From NCBI GenBank assembly GCA_964016985.1, contig OZ024824.1:51191587-51255586 (forward strand): DNA of 64,000 nucleotides, given 5' to 3'. Below are positions 43,301 through 53,599 of this stretch, piece after piece (position 1 is the first letter of the stretch; every line of letters starts with the position of its first letter). The notes under the pieces are model-generated. The model had not been told where the DNA came from and searched no databases. It saw nothing but the letters and a program-made list of their open reading frames with translations. The position numbers and the translations under genes are program-made. This DNA is from Anodontia alba. Lineage: Eukaryota; Mollusca; Bivalvia; Lucinida; Lucinidae.

Positions 43301-43946
43301 AAAAGGTATCAGTTAAATCAATTTCCCCATCATTCTGTTTTGTTTTCTTTGCCATGGCCCTTGTAACGGCACAAGATGGGTAAAGATCAGGGATTTCCTG
43401 TTCAATGGGATCAGGTGGCTGATCAATACAAGGTATGTTAGTCAAAAGTGGGTTTACCACAACCTTACCTCCTGCTAAGTCATTGCCTAACAGTAAGTGA
43501 ACACCTTTAAAAGGTAAAGAAGGTCGAATACCAACAGCCACTAAACCAGTTACCAAGTCTGAGGATAAATAAATGTTATGAAGAGGAACATTAACAAATC
43601 CACACTCTACACCCTGAATAAGGACACTTGTCCCAGAAGAAGTCTTCTCCGAAAAAGGCAGAGTATCTGCTAAAATAAGGGATTGAGAAGCTCCAGTATC
43701 TCGTAAGATTTTAATTGGGGTAGACTGGGCATAGTCACTATTTAGTGACACAAAACCATCTGATAAGAATGGTTCATAAATCTCCATAACAGAATCAGTC
43801 TCAGGCCTTTCGGTCTGGATAGGATCTTCCTCCTCAACACATGACTGTGGTTTTGACCGTAAAGAGGTAAGGCCAGTAGGTTTAAGCCCCTCTTGTTTTT
43901 CTTTCTTTCTTTTCAGATATGACCTATCCTTTTGCAATAATTGCAA
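40365..43946 (-). pseudogene. gypsy pol (PR-IN-RT-RH), one internal stop
   Basis: On the minus strand from about 43946, in order: retropepsin-like protease with RDTGASQSLI and LLGNDLAGG; integrase with HHCC finger (SGHLGINKTYHKIL..CKSCHTC) and core residues in IIIDCVGPLP, SDQGSNF and HPESQGALERFH; a GPY/F module (RYYGPYTV). Then reverse transcriptase with LPYRMNPTKQ, FDLLKGFWQIPL, MPFGMKNSPATFQ and the YIDD site, and RNase H (LAVDASDVGAGGVL, FSDHNPL) ending PDALSRA at 40365. A single in-frame TAG (about 42603-42605, where AAG would give Lys) separates the first and second integrase Asp. The frame is otherwise open, about 1190 codons. Confidence 0.92.
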
Positions 43947-45336
43947 ACTGGTTGAGATAAGGGATTTTGATCTTTATTTTCACCAGAAGGTTTGGGTTTG
44001 GGAGTAATTGTTTGGCTATGACTGCCAGGTGGATTACTAGGACTATGTTTGGATCCTGAATGTGGGAAAAATGGTCTGTCCTTTTGCAATAATTGCAAAT
44101 TGGTTGAGATAAGTGATTTTGATCTTTATTTTCACCAGAAGGTTTGGGTTTGGGAGTAATTGTTTGGCTATGACTGCCAGGTGGATTACTAGGACTATGT
44201 TTGGATCCTGAATGTGGGAAAAATGGTCTTCTAGAGGGATTTGACTTATTAAAAAAGGAAACTTTATGTGTTAAAGCATAATCATCTGCAAGTCGAGCTG
44301 CAGCTTCCAAAGTTTCAACCTGTTTCTCATCTAGAAAGGACTTAATGTCTGAATTTATGCACCTTTTGAACTCCTCTACAAGCATGAGCTGCCTAAGTTT
44401 TTCATGATTAGAGCCAATTTTCTTTGAAGAGCACCACCTGTCAAATAGCTGTTCTTTAGTTCTGGCAAATACTACATGGGTCTGCTCATTTTCTTTCTTA
44501 CAGTTCCTAAATTTTTGCCTGTAAGCCTCAGGGACCAACTCATAAGCCTTAAGAATTAATTCCTTTACAGTATCATAACTGGAGCTCTGCTGGACAGTCA
44601 GCTGAGTATAAATGTCTCGAGCCTTCCCAGTTATAACACTTTGCAAAAGCAAGGTCCAATGCTCCTTTGGCCATTTTAAATTTTCTGCTACTTTTTCAAA
44701 ATGAAGAAAATATTTGTCAACCTCTTTTTCTTGAAAAGGGGGAACTAATCTGATGTGTTTGGTAATGTCAAAATGAACGCCAGACTCTAAAGGTTGCCGT
44801 TTTACCGTCATATTTTGCATTTCTAATTCTTTCATTCTTAATTCTGTATCAAATTTTATTTTTTCCCTTTCTATCTGAATTTGTCTTTCTTTTTCTTTCT
44901 CTCTCTCTTCCATTTCCATTCTTTCTTTCTGCATTTGTCTTTCCTTTTCTTTCTCCCTTTCTTCCATTTCCATTCTTTCTTTCTGCACTCTTTCTTCCAT
45001 TTCCATTCTTTCCTTCTGCATTTGTCTTTCTTGTTCCATTCTAAGTTTTTCTTGCTCTAATCTTAATTTTTCTAACTCAATTTGCTTCTGAATCTCAAGC
45101 TCTCACATTTGCAAACCTGTCTGTGTAACGAGAACAAGAGACAAAGCAGAAGAATCAAGAATTTCCTTATCAACCAAAAATTGGACCAAAATATTTTTTA
45201 TTTCCTGTTTTAACATGGACTTGTTGACGGTAGTCAATTCATAGTGAGCAGCAATATCCAACAAATCAGACTTTTTGGCCAAATCTAACAGCTCCTGCGA
45301 AGGCGCAGTGATAAAAGCTTGAAGGTCAAATGACAT
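43924..45336 (-). pseudogene. gypsy gag, stop and duplication
   Basis: Starts MSFDLQAFITAPSQELLDLA at 45336. An in-frame TGA at 45103-45105 is followed in the same frame by a strongly charged coiled-coil stretch (repeats of ERMEMEEREKEKERQMQ, about 45060-44880). Next is a capsid-like region (VPPFQEKEVDKYFLHFEKVA; AYRQKFRNCKKENEQTHVVF, SCAN-like) and a CCHC knuckle start CNYCKR. A 152-bp tandem duplication (43931-44082 and 44083-44234) repeats the Pro/Ser linker plus knuckle and shifts the frame into pol. Confidence 0.85.
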
Positions 45337-45608
45337 GATTGCTTTTTGCTGGTTTTACAAGTAAATTTATCAGAGTTTATTTATTGATATTTTTCAAAAG
45401 TCAATACTTGCTTTTTTATTATTTACTTATATTTTTTGAAAGTCAATACTTGTTTTTTATAAAATAAAGATTTTTATAATTACTGAATTTTTTTAAAAGT
45501 CAGTACTTGTTTTATAGCAAACAAATATTTCTTTTTTTTTTTTCTTTAAAAATCAATATTTGTTTTCTTTAAAAAGCTCAAACTTGTTTTAGCTCAAGAA
45601 AATGTTCG

Positions 45609-45626
45609 ATCCCAGACGAGCCCCCA
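45609..45626 (-). other. Primer binding site, tRNA-Pro type
   Basis: On the minus strand TGGGGGCTCGTCTGGGAT, directly after the 5' LTR. This is complementary to the 3' end of tRNA-Pro, a primer well known from gammaretroviruses and some gypsy elements. Confidence 0.85.
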
Positions 45627-46217
45627 ATTTCTGTTACGAGCCAGGCGTAACGAGAAAGAAATGAAAGTGAAACCAGCAACAAGCTTTAAATTATTAACAA
45701 TATTTATTCCACAAAAAATAAAACAAGATTCAAAACAAAAGAATGTAAGTAAACAGTACCTTTCAAGTTAATGTCACTAAGTCCCTCTGAAATAATCCAG
45801 GAGAATTTATAAAACAAATCCTTTGAATATCAGTTTCTGATCCCACAATTTAAAGTTCCTGAATTCAGAATTTAAGTCCAGAATGAATAAAATAGTAAGT
45901 AATCCAGTATAGAATAATTTCCAGTGAAAGTATACAAAGATGCCCAGATGAAAATCTTTTCTCCTTATATAATATCAAAGAAGGTTCTAGAAAAAGAATT
46001 TACTACAAGCATCTCTTATTTTCTAGTTCCAATCAAGAAACTTCTAAATCTTCCATGACATTCCAAAAACAACTCAGTCCAGAATCGAGGCCGTAAACAT
46101 CATGTTATTATAAACATGTTGAACATTCCAGAAAGTTATTTTTGGAAACATAGTAAATAAAGCTATTTATGGAAACATAGTAAACATGTTGTTTAAAACA
46201 ATTGAACACCCTGTTAT
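45627..46217 (-). repeat. 5' LTR of the gypsy element (outer 6 bp missing)
   Basis: Aligns without gaps to 39632-40222. The last six bases (ATAACA) seen in the other LTR are absent; the family D repeat resumes at GCCCCTTTG. The junction GTTAT is present in both LTR and host repeat, suggesting joining at a 5-bp microhomology. Confidence 0.9.
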
Positions 46218-47450
46218 GCCCCTTTGAAAATTTCTGTAAACTTTTCATTTCCAGTTAACTCCTACATGTTACATCCAATCAAGCTGAAACTTCATTTATA
46301 GTTAGACCATGATGTGGAGCAGTGCATATTGTTTCGAGGTTACAGTCCACCAAATATTAGCAGAGTTATGTCCCTTTTAAAATTTCTGTAAACTTTTCGT
46401 TTCCGGCTAACTCCTCCTACAGTTTACATCCCATCAAGCTGAATCTTGATTTGTACTTAGACCATGATGTGGAGCTGCGCATATTATTTCAAGGTTACAG
46501 TCCACCAAATATTAGCAGTTATACCCCATTGAAAATTTCTATTAATTTTTTGTTTCTGGCTATATCCTCCTACAGTTTACATCCGATCAAGCTGACACTT
46601 CATAAGTAGTTACACGATGATGTGGAGCAGCGCATATTATTTCGCGGTTACAGTGCACCAAATATTGGTAGAGTTATGCCCCCTTTAAAAGTTTTTGTAA
46701 ACTTTTTGCAGTATATTGTTTAGAGGTAATAGTGTGCAAATTTTATTTTATAATAGGTGTATTTTTTTGTAAATAACTAAAGTTATGGCCATATGGGCAA
46801 GTTATTTATTTATTTTTTTTTTTTTTTTTTACATCTTATTTTATTAGATTTGCAAGTATTAAATCTTTAAAAATACATGTATTAAATGATACAGAATGTA
46901 GAAGCTTGACTAATATCAAAACTTATAAACATAATTCTTTTTGGATTTTTTTTTTTTTTAATACTCTTCTGAGTTGGCTCCCTTGAAGAACAAAAATAAA
47001 AGCTGTATAAAACAAGTAAAAGGTTTACAAAAAAAATTCTTGCAGCATTTTTTTTTTCTTTTTTTTTTTGGTTGTTTAGTTTTTTTCTGTTATTGTTTGG
47101 TCCGATATTGAAGTATAGGAAAAACAAATCAGGCAAAGGCTCATATGAGCTTATAATATAGCCATGCTTTTGTCGTGTGTCTTCAGTCCGAAAGCACTTC
47201 TCCCTAGACACAGCAAACCTCCCTATTTTCCCAGGAGGGAGAAGTCACTTCTCCCTTAATTTCTGGGCCAGCTTGGACCCTTAGGTTACAGTTCACCAAA
47301 TATTAGCAGAGCTATGCCCCAATGAATTTTTTTTTTTGTAATTCCACTTACAGTTTATATCCGGAGCACTGAATTATACAGGAGCCAGTTTATGTGCTAC
47401 ATCTTTTTACTTGCCACGGGCGTATAATGCCCCGCTTGGCGGAGCTCTTG

Positions 47451-48790
47451 TTCATGAACTGGAACAATATTCATGCTTATCATTTCCAACAACATACTAA
47501 CTCCTTCTGTCCTGAACAAGATATGCCAATCTCAGTGCAGAATGGTTCTTGTAGCACCTCTTTGGCCGCATCAAACATGGTTCTCAGAGGTTCTACAACT
47601 ACTTGTCTCAGCTCCAGTTCGTCTTCCTTTCTTTCCAAACTATTAACACAATCAAGGAAAGTTTCAACATCGAAATCTCCCAGTACTCAACAGTCACGTC
47701 TGAGAGTTATCAAGCAATCAGTTAGAGATAAAAATTTAGCAAACGTTGCAGTTTTTGTCTCTAAATCAAGGCAAATATCAACTCAGAAACCCTATGACGC
47801 CAAATGGATCTTATATACCATTCGTTATCATAGAAGGAAGGTTAATTAGGTCTCGGTCCCTATTACTTTTTACAGCCGATTTCTTTTACCTTTTATCTGA
47901 GTAAAAGTTTCAGAGGAGTACTAATAAGAGCTATATATATATGATATCTAGTACTTCTAATTTAGATTGGCTATAGAATCAGATTCTAACCCGTCTTGTC
48001 AGAACTAATAAGATCTTTGAATTACAACGCACTGTACAAAGATCTGTTAATCCTTAATGGGATCTATTGTGGGTCTTAGTCTGACTACAGAAAGCCCCAT
48101 ATGAACCTTGACATAAGGCTTCTATCTCCATGTAATGCTAAGAAAACAGCCTTTCTTTAGCTCTGGCCACGGCCTAAAGATGTAGCAGCATTCAGGACAT
48201 GGCAGTGTATTCAAATTATTTAAGATTCAATCGATCTGATGGATCAGTATCTGACAGTTCAAACTGGGTTTTTGGCTAAGAATCAGATTCTGTCCATTTG
48301 CCCAGCTCCTATTCTTATCCTTAATTTACCCCATATATACAAAGGGAATATTCGGATAGACTTTTATGATCGTTAGGAGCCTTAAATTCTATCTTAAAAT
48401 CACTAGACCTTATCGTCAAAAAGGCTATTTCTATCAATAAGAGGCATTTCTGAATCCTCTGTTTCGAGATGGATTCTGATAATATTAAACTTGCCTACAG
48501 GAAACTCACCCGTAAGACTTTCCCGTCTTTAAGATTAAGCCCATGAAGTTAGGGCTGTATCTGCCTCTTGGGCCCTTTTCGATAAGTTTCGTTCAAGGAG
48601 ATTCTAACAGCAATATGGAATCAATCTTCTGTATTTGCTAAGCTCTATCTAAGGGATATGCCACAGCAACTTCAAACCTGCTTAATTTGGGCCCAATTGT
48701 TGAATGTGTGTGTGTGTATCGGGGGGGGGGTTAACAGTGCCTTGGATGCCTAATTAAGATTAACAGCCTCCAAACCCTATATACATATAT
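47451..48790 (+). pseudogene. DIRS tyrosine recombinase remnant, copy 2
   Basis: Resumes the DIRS frame (MNWNNIHAYHF at about 47456). It carries SKLLTQSRKVSTSKSPS at about 47635 and SRQISTQKPYDAKWILYT at about 47770. Further decayed blocks run to about 48660, including the FNRSDGSVSDSSNWVFG-like stretch near 48225-48280. It matches the fragment at 52942 in its C-terminal part. Too many stops for a product. Confidence 0.7.
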
Positions 48791-48916
48791 TAAGGTTATT
48801 TATACGTTATATGTATGGTGGAATGAGCTTACTCTTAGGATTTATATCAAGATTGAGCTTATTCTAAGAGTTTCCTGAGCCTTAATCCAGAAGTGGAGTG
48901 ATCTACTCATTTTTTT

Positions 48917-50761
48917 ATCGCACATGCTTGTAGCAGGGTGCGATATAGGCGTCCGATTTTCCGTCCGTCAGTCCGTCCGTCCGTCCGTCTGTCAACATTT
49001 ATGTCGACGTTCGACATTTATGTCAAAGTTAGTATTCTAATCAACTACAAGACTAAACAACCATCAAACCTTGCATGAAACATCTCCCTGACCTTCTGAC
49101 TTTGCAACATAGGCATCCGCTTTTCCGTATGTCTGTCCATTCGTCCGTCCGTCTGTCAACATTTATGTCGAAGTTCGACATTTATGTCAAAGTTAGTATT
49201 TTAATCAACTACAAGACTAAACAACCATCAAACCTTGCATGAAACATCTCCCTGACCTCCCGACTTTGCGACATAGGTGCCCACTTTTCCATTCGTCTGT
49301 CTGTTCATCTGTCCGTCTGTCCGTCTCTTAACAATTCTGTTATGTCGAAGTTCGACATTTACGTCAAAGTTAGTATTCTAATCAAGTACAATTCTACAAC
49401 AACCATCATACCTTGCATGACACATCTCCCTGACCTCCTGACTTGGCAGATATGTTGACCCAGTGACCTTGACCTATATTTTGTGCTCCATTGACTTTGA
49501 CACAATTTACGTTGGCGTTCCAGATCTTCTCAACTATAAGGCATACAACTACCAAACCTTGCATAGTGCTTCTTCTAGATGTACAGACTTGGCAGGTACC
49601 TTGACCCAGTGACCTTGACCTATATTTTGCGCTCCAGTGACTTTGACATATTTTGCGTCGACGTTCGATATCTCCTCAACTATAAGGCCTACAGCCATCA
49701 AACCTTGCAAAGTGCTTCTCCTCAATGTACTGACTTAGCAGATACCTTGACCTGGTGACCTTGACCTATATTTTGGCTGCAGTGACTTTGACATAATTTA
49801 CATCAGTGTTCCAGATCTCCTCAAGTGTAAGACCTCTAGCCACCAAACCTTGCATAGTGCTTCTCCTATATGTACTGACTTGGCAGGTATCTTGATCCGG
49901 TGACCTTGACCTATATTTTGCACTCCAGTGCCTTTTACACATTTTACGTCAACGTTCAATATCTCCTCAACTATAAGGCCTACAACCATCAAACCTTTGA
50001 TAGTGCTTCTCCTCAATGTACGGACTCTGCAGGTACCTTGACTGGGTGACCTTGACCTATATTTCACGCTCCATTGACTTTTACACCTTTTACGTCACCC
50101 TTCCATATGTCCTCAACTGTAAGGCCTTCAACCACCAAACCTTATATAGCACTTCTTTTCGATGTACTGACTTGACAGGTACCTTGACCTGGTGACCTTG
50201 ACCTATATTGTGCACTCCAGTGACTTTGACACATTTTATATTGATGCTCGGTATCTCCTCAAATATAAGACCTACAACCACTAAACCTTGCATAGTGCTT
50301 CACCTCATTGCCCTGGCTTGGCAGGTACCTTGACCCAGTAACCTTGACCTATATTTGACACATTTTACGTTGATGTTTGATAACTCCTCAACTATAAGGC
50401 CTACAACCACCATACCTTGCATTGTGCTTCTCCTTGATGTACTGAATTAGCAGGTACCTTGACCCGTGACCTCGACCTATATTTCATGCTCCAGTGACTT
50501 TTACACATTTTACGCCAACGTTCCATTATCATTGGGCTGTATGATACGAAAAGTCAGTGCTGAAGATATAGCCATTAGAGGGAATGGGACTGGCCTGGAA
50601 TATATGTGCCCCACTAGGCACTTTGTCTACATTTTTTTCAACCCAGTTTTCCAAGTAAGCACTGCTAAGAATGAAATAAACTTATTTAATAACCACATTC
50701 TGATTGTGGCTCCTGTGACTTTTGCGCCAGCAGGTGCGATGACGCCTTCCGCGGAATTCTT
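48917..50761 (+). mobile_element. Helentron-like element (family C), copy 2
   Basis: The 5' hairpin ATCGCAC / GTGCGAT (48919-48946) leads to three 170-bp units, an array of about 145-bp units and the CCCCACTAGGCACTTTGTCTAC end at about 50608-50629. It has the same extra 120-bp tail as copy 1, ending TTCCGCGGAATTCTTG at 50761. DIRS sequence (GTGTTAGAATT, as at 26834) resumes directly after the tail, so the tail belongs to the element. Confidence 0.75.
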
Positions 50762-50804
50762 GTGTTAGAATTGGGAGCTCCTTCCCACCTTTTTAGGCTA
50801 ATTC

Positions 50805-50890
50805 TAGCACATTATCTATAGGTTAATGTATTGTGCAGTTAAAATGAAGTTTTTAAAAGTAAAATATATTTTAACAAGCAATACTTAACC
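50805..50890. repeat. DIRS internal complementary region, copy 2
   Basis: TAGCACATTATCTATAGGTT, AATGTATTGTGCAGTTAAAA is complementary to the left tip (34524-34563). GAAGTTTTTAAAAGTAAAAT, then ATTTTAACAAGCAATACTTA, is complementary to the right tip (51075-51126). Confidence 0.82.
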
Positions 50891-51126
50891 AATAGATAAG
50901 ATAATCCCACCTCCTTATCCCCACTTAGCTCTACCCTTTAGGGCTTTACATCAAAGAAACTGACACGTGATCAAAAGAGCAGCCTAAGGGACTTTTGGAT
51001 TAAGACTGTATTGGACGACTGTACGGTCGTTTTTTCTGTGGAAGGTATGAACAGAATAGAATATAGCACATTATCTATAGGTTAAGTATTGCTTGTTAAA
51101 GTATGTTTTACTTTTAAAAACTTCAT

Positions 51127-52281
51127 ATCTGACTGTTTGGCACCTTATAATGAAAAGCTGTCCACTTTGTAATCCTGCAATAGACAGGTTCATCTTCTGA
51201 CCTTAGTTATAAAGAAAATGAGACAGTGGAGAATTTTTACCAAATGGCTAAAATCATCATTATGGTATCTGTGTCATCGGCCCACAACAATATCATTTTC
51301 ATCAAACCACTCCATGAAATTTTTATTATCTGCTAAAAAAAAGAGTCATTAACTGTCTTTGGCTCTGGCCTTCAAGAGTTTCAGCTAGGGCTTGTCTTTA
51401 TGTACATACAAAAACCTTCTTTGAAAGCTTAGTTTCCACACTTTTCAATATAATGTATGTTAAATTGGCAGCTGCAATAGTATCATTAGATGCCATGACC
51501 CAGATCAGATGTTTATAACTATTGCAACAAGCATATATCTTTTGTATGCTTCTGGGTGAAAAAAGTACTGTAGGAAGAAAATCGAAGCATTTATTATATA
51601 TAAATAATTTATCTAGATTCATCTGGGCTGAATATCATGGTAGCAGATATCTGAAAGTAACTATCATACTTCATTATGGGTATAGTATTAGATTAATTCC
51701 CTTTTAAAGTGTGAGTTGGACAGGGAGTCATTTTGCCCCTAACATTTCAGAGTATCATAAAAAGCACAGAAAAGGTAAGAGAAAAAGTCCAGGGAGTGCC
51801 ACAATCACAAGCAGTAGCCCATCCCAGACACGAAGAGGAAGAGGAAACAGACAAAACCAAACAAGTGCAAAATGAACAAACATACAAAAAGCACTAAGAT
51901 TAGCTCTCTCTTCCCCAAGCAAGGTAATCACAATGCTGAAAGGAATGAAAAATTCAAGAACAAAATAACACAAGGAAAGACTTAAAACAAATTGCCTTGT
52001 AGAGTAAACCACAAAGCAACAAAGAGTAAGACACACTGGGACCACCACCTTAGAATGGTCAGTAGAATAAATCACTAGGGGGTTTAAAGCACTTTTACAG
52101 ATTTGTTTCCCTTTAAGTAGGAGTCAGACGGGGAGTCATTTTCATCCCTAACATTAGAAAGTAGTTATTTCATTTCCGTTTATGGAGACACTTTAGCCCC
52201 TAACATTTGAGAGAACAGTATATAATAATAGTTTGTCTGTCATTACTGACAAAGACCAATCTTAATCACATGTGAGAAATG
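51127..52281. other. Intron DNA with a diverged direct repeat; no gene seen
   Basis: Two related blocks lie at about 51703-51748 and 52108-52153 (GGGAGTCATTTT..CCCTAACATT), with a third partial CCCTAACATTTGAGAG at 52198. Nothing else recognised. Open frames are short. Confidence 0.5.
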
Positions 52282-52930
52282 CTACTGTTTGTGTGTTCTA
52301 AGATGGCTGATTAGACCAATTCTAGCTCTAAACTGTCCGTTGTAGATGCAACAACAGAGGTCAGAGCAAGACAGCTCTGTTGGTGATGCCTTATCTCTGG
52401 CTTTGCGCTGTGCACGTTTCTGCTCGGCTTTGCTGATTCTTTTTGCCTCATATTCACTAGCACCTCTTCTGATGAGGCCTTGCGACTTTGCTCGGTCCTG
52501 TGCAATTTGTTCCCACAACTCTGTTGGAATTTTGAAATCCTTGAGGGAGGCTTTGAGGGTGTATTACTTCTTCTGACCACCATGGGAGCGTTTGCCCATT
52601 TCTAGTTCTCCACAGAGGGTTTTCTTTGGCAAACATTCCTCAGGCATCATGGTAACATGGCCTGCCCATCTTAACTGTGCCAGTTTCAGAAGAGTATGTA
52701 CACTCTGCATTCCTGCCCTTTGCATGACTTCTGTGTCTGGAATCATGTCTTGCCACTTAATCTTTAAAAGTTTTCTAAGGCAGCTTGTATGGAAGTGGTT
52801 CAGTCTTTTGGAGTGCCGTTGGTAAACTGTCCACATTTAGCATGCATACAATAGTGTTGGCAGCACCACAGCTTTGTAGACTTTCTGCTTTGTGTCAAGC
52901 CTGACTCCACTTCGATCCCAAACACTACCA
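52282..52930 (-). pseudogene. LINE (non-LTR retrotransposon) 3' coding fragment
   Basis: The minus strand reads VYQRHSKRLNHFHTSCLRKL, IKWQDMIPDTEVMQRAGM, AQLRWAGHVTMMPEECLPKK and ELEMGKRSHGGQKK. After a frame break it continues WEQIAQDRAKSQGLIRRGAS and a zinc-finger-like end with RARIGLISHLRTH. This is the usual post-RT C-terminal region of an invertebrate LINE; the exact clade is not assigned. 5' truncated, as typical. Confidence 0.75.
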
Positions 52931-52941
52931 CATAGTCGGCC

Positions 52942-53575
52942 AAATGCTGCAGCTAAGAGATGCAGTGAAATTCATGCTTTGGCAATGGACTCAAATCATC
53001 TAAGGTTCAATCAATCAGATTGTTCAGTATCATTGATAGTACAAACTGTGTTTTTGGCCAAAGAATCAGCTTCCGTCCATTTGCCAAGATCCTATAGTCA
53101 TCCCAAACTTAGCTTGAATAGAGATTCAATTAGAGCATTAAAATTTTACTTTAAGATGACTAGTTCTTATTGTCAGTATAGAACTTGATTATTTTTACCA
53201 ATTAAAGGCAATCGTGACATCTCTTCAGTCTCGAGATGGGTAGCTTATACAATTAAGCTTGTCTGTAGGGAACTCACCTGAAGAGACATTTCTTTCCTAT
53301 AAATTAAGGCTCGTGAAGTTAGGGCGCTATCTTCTTCCTGGGCATTCTTGGATAAGGTTCCGCTCAATGACATCCTCAAAGCAGCAGTCTGGAATCAATT
53401 TTCTACTTTTGCAAAATTCAGCTACACATGTGTTAAGGTAATTAATATCTTATTTATAATTATGTTATTGGGAATCTAGATCATTCTTCTATATCACAGA
53501 ATGTACCTGATACCACAAAGTTTCCTGGGTCTTAATCCAGAAGTTAAGGGAATCTATATATTATAGATACTGCAC
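52942..53575 (+). pseudogene. DIRS tyrosine recombinase C-terminal fragment, copy 3
   Basis: [49 protein letters not shown] and an AREVRALSSSWAFLDKVPLN stretch. This is the C-terminal half of the DIRS recombinase with its R-x-x-S-S-type core, followed by the DIRS 3' non-coding part (CTTAATCCAGAAGTTAAGG). It is truncated on both sides and directly abuts the LINE fragment. Confidence 0.75.
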
Positions 53576-53599
53576 AAAAACCACGCAGGTTTTTTTTGG

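Larger units (their letters stand above)
39632..46217 (-). mobile_element. Ty3/gypsy retrotransposon, Gmr1-type domain order
   Basis: The LTRs (39632-40228 and 45627-46217) flank a minus-strand gag-pol. Next to the 5' LTR (right side) is an 18-nt PBS equal to the tRNA-Pro 3' end. Next to the 3' LTR (left side) is a polypurine tract. Pol order is protease, integrase, reverse transcriptase, RNase H. That is the copia-like order known for the Gmr1 clade of Ty3/gypsy, in place of the usual protease-RT-RNase H-integrase. The LTRs differ at four positions by eye over 591 bp, so insertion is recent. Lesions: a TGA in gag, a 152-bp duplication at the zinc knuckle and a TAG in integrase. No envelope gene. 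Confidence 0.88.
38747..47450 (+). mobile_element. Helentron-like element (family D) carrying two LTR elements
   Basis: The 5' hairpin ATATGCTCGTTT / AAAACGGGACATAT is at about 38749-38776. Repeat units of about 120-185 bp follow, marked by CTAACTCCTCCTACAGTTTA, CATCCGATCAAGCTGAAACT, CATGATGTGGAGCAG and GTTATGCCCCTTTGAAAATT. Units 38820-39092 continue at 46218-46720 after the inserted LTR elements. The 3' end at 47420-47450 is GCCCCGCTTGGCGG followed by AGCTCTTG. The host DIRS frame (IDAL / MNWN) is split exactly at these borders. Confidence 0.75.
34524..51126 (+). mobile_element. DIRS-type retrotransposon, copy 2 (nested)
   Basis: Inverted ends: left 34524-34710 (TTTTAACTGCACAATACATT, ACCTATAGATAATGTGCTAT, CATACCTTCCACAG) and right 50955-51126 (CTGTGGAAGGTATGAACAGA ... 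AAAACTTCAT). An internal complementary region at 50805-50890 is complementary to both tips. In order: gag (35601-37210), RT/RNase H (37215-38746), a HINE insertion (38747-47450) carrying two LTR elements, recombinase remnants (47451-48790), and a second HINE (48917-50761). Same family as copy 1 but better preserved in gag. Confidence 0.82.

Noticed and set aside
39632..46217. Endogenous retrovirus with envelope
   Set aside because: Only gag and pol are found between the LTRs; after RNase H there are about 120 bp to the polypurine tract, leaving no room for an envelope gene.
52282..52583. Host zinc-finger gene (RARIGLISHLRTH)
   Set aside because: The motif is the usual C-terminal finger of an invertebrate LINE and continues in the frame-shifted LINE fragment upstream.
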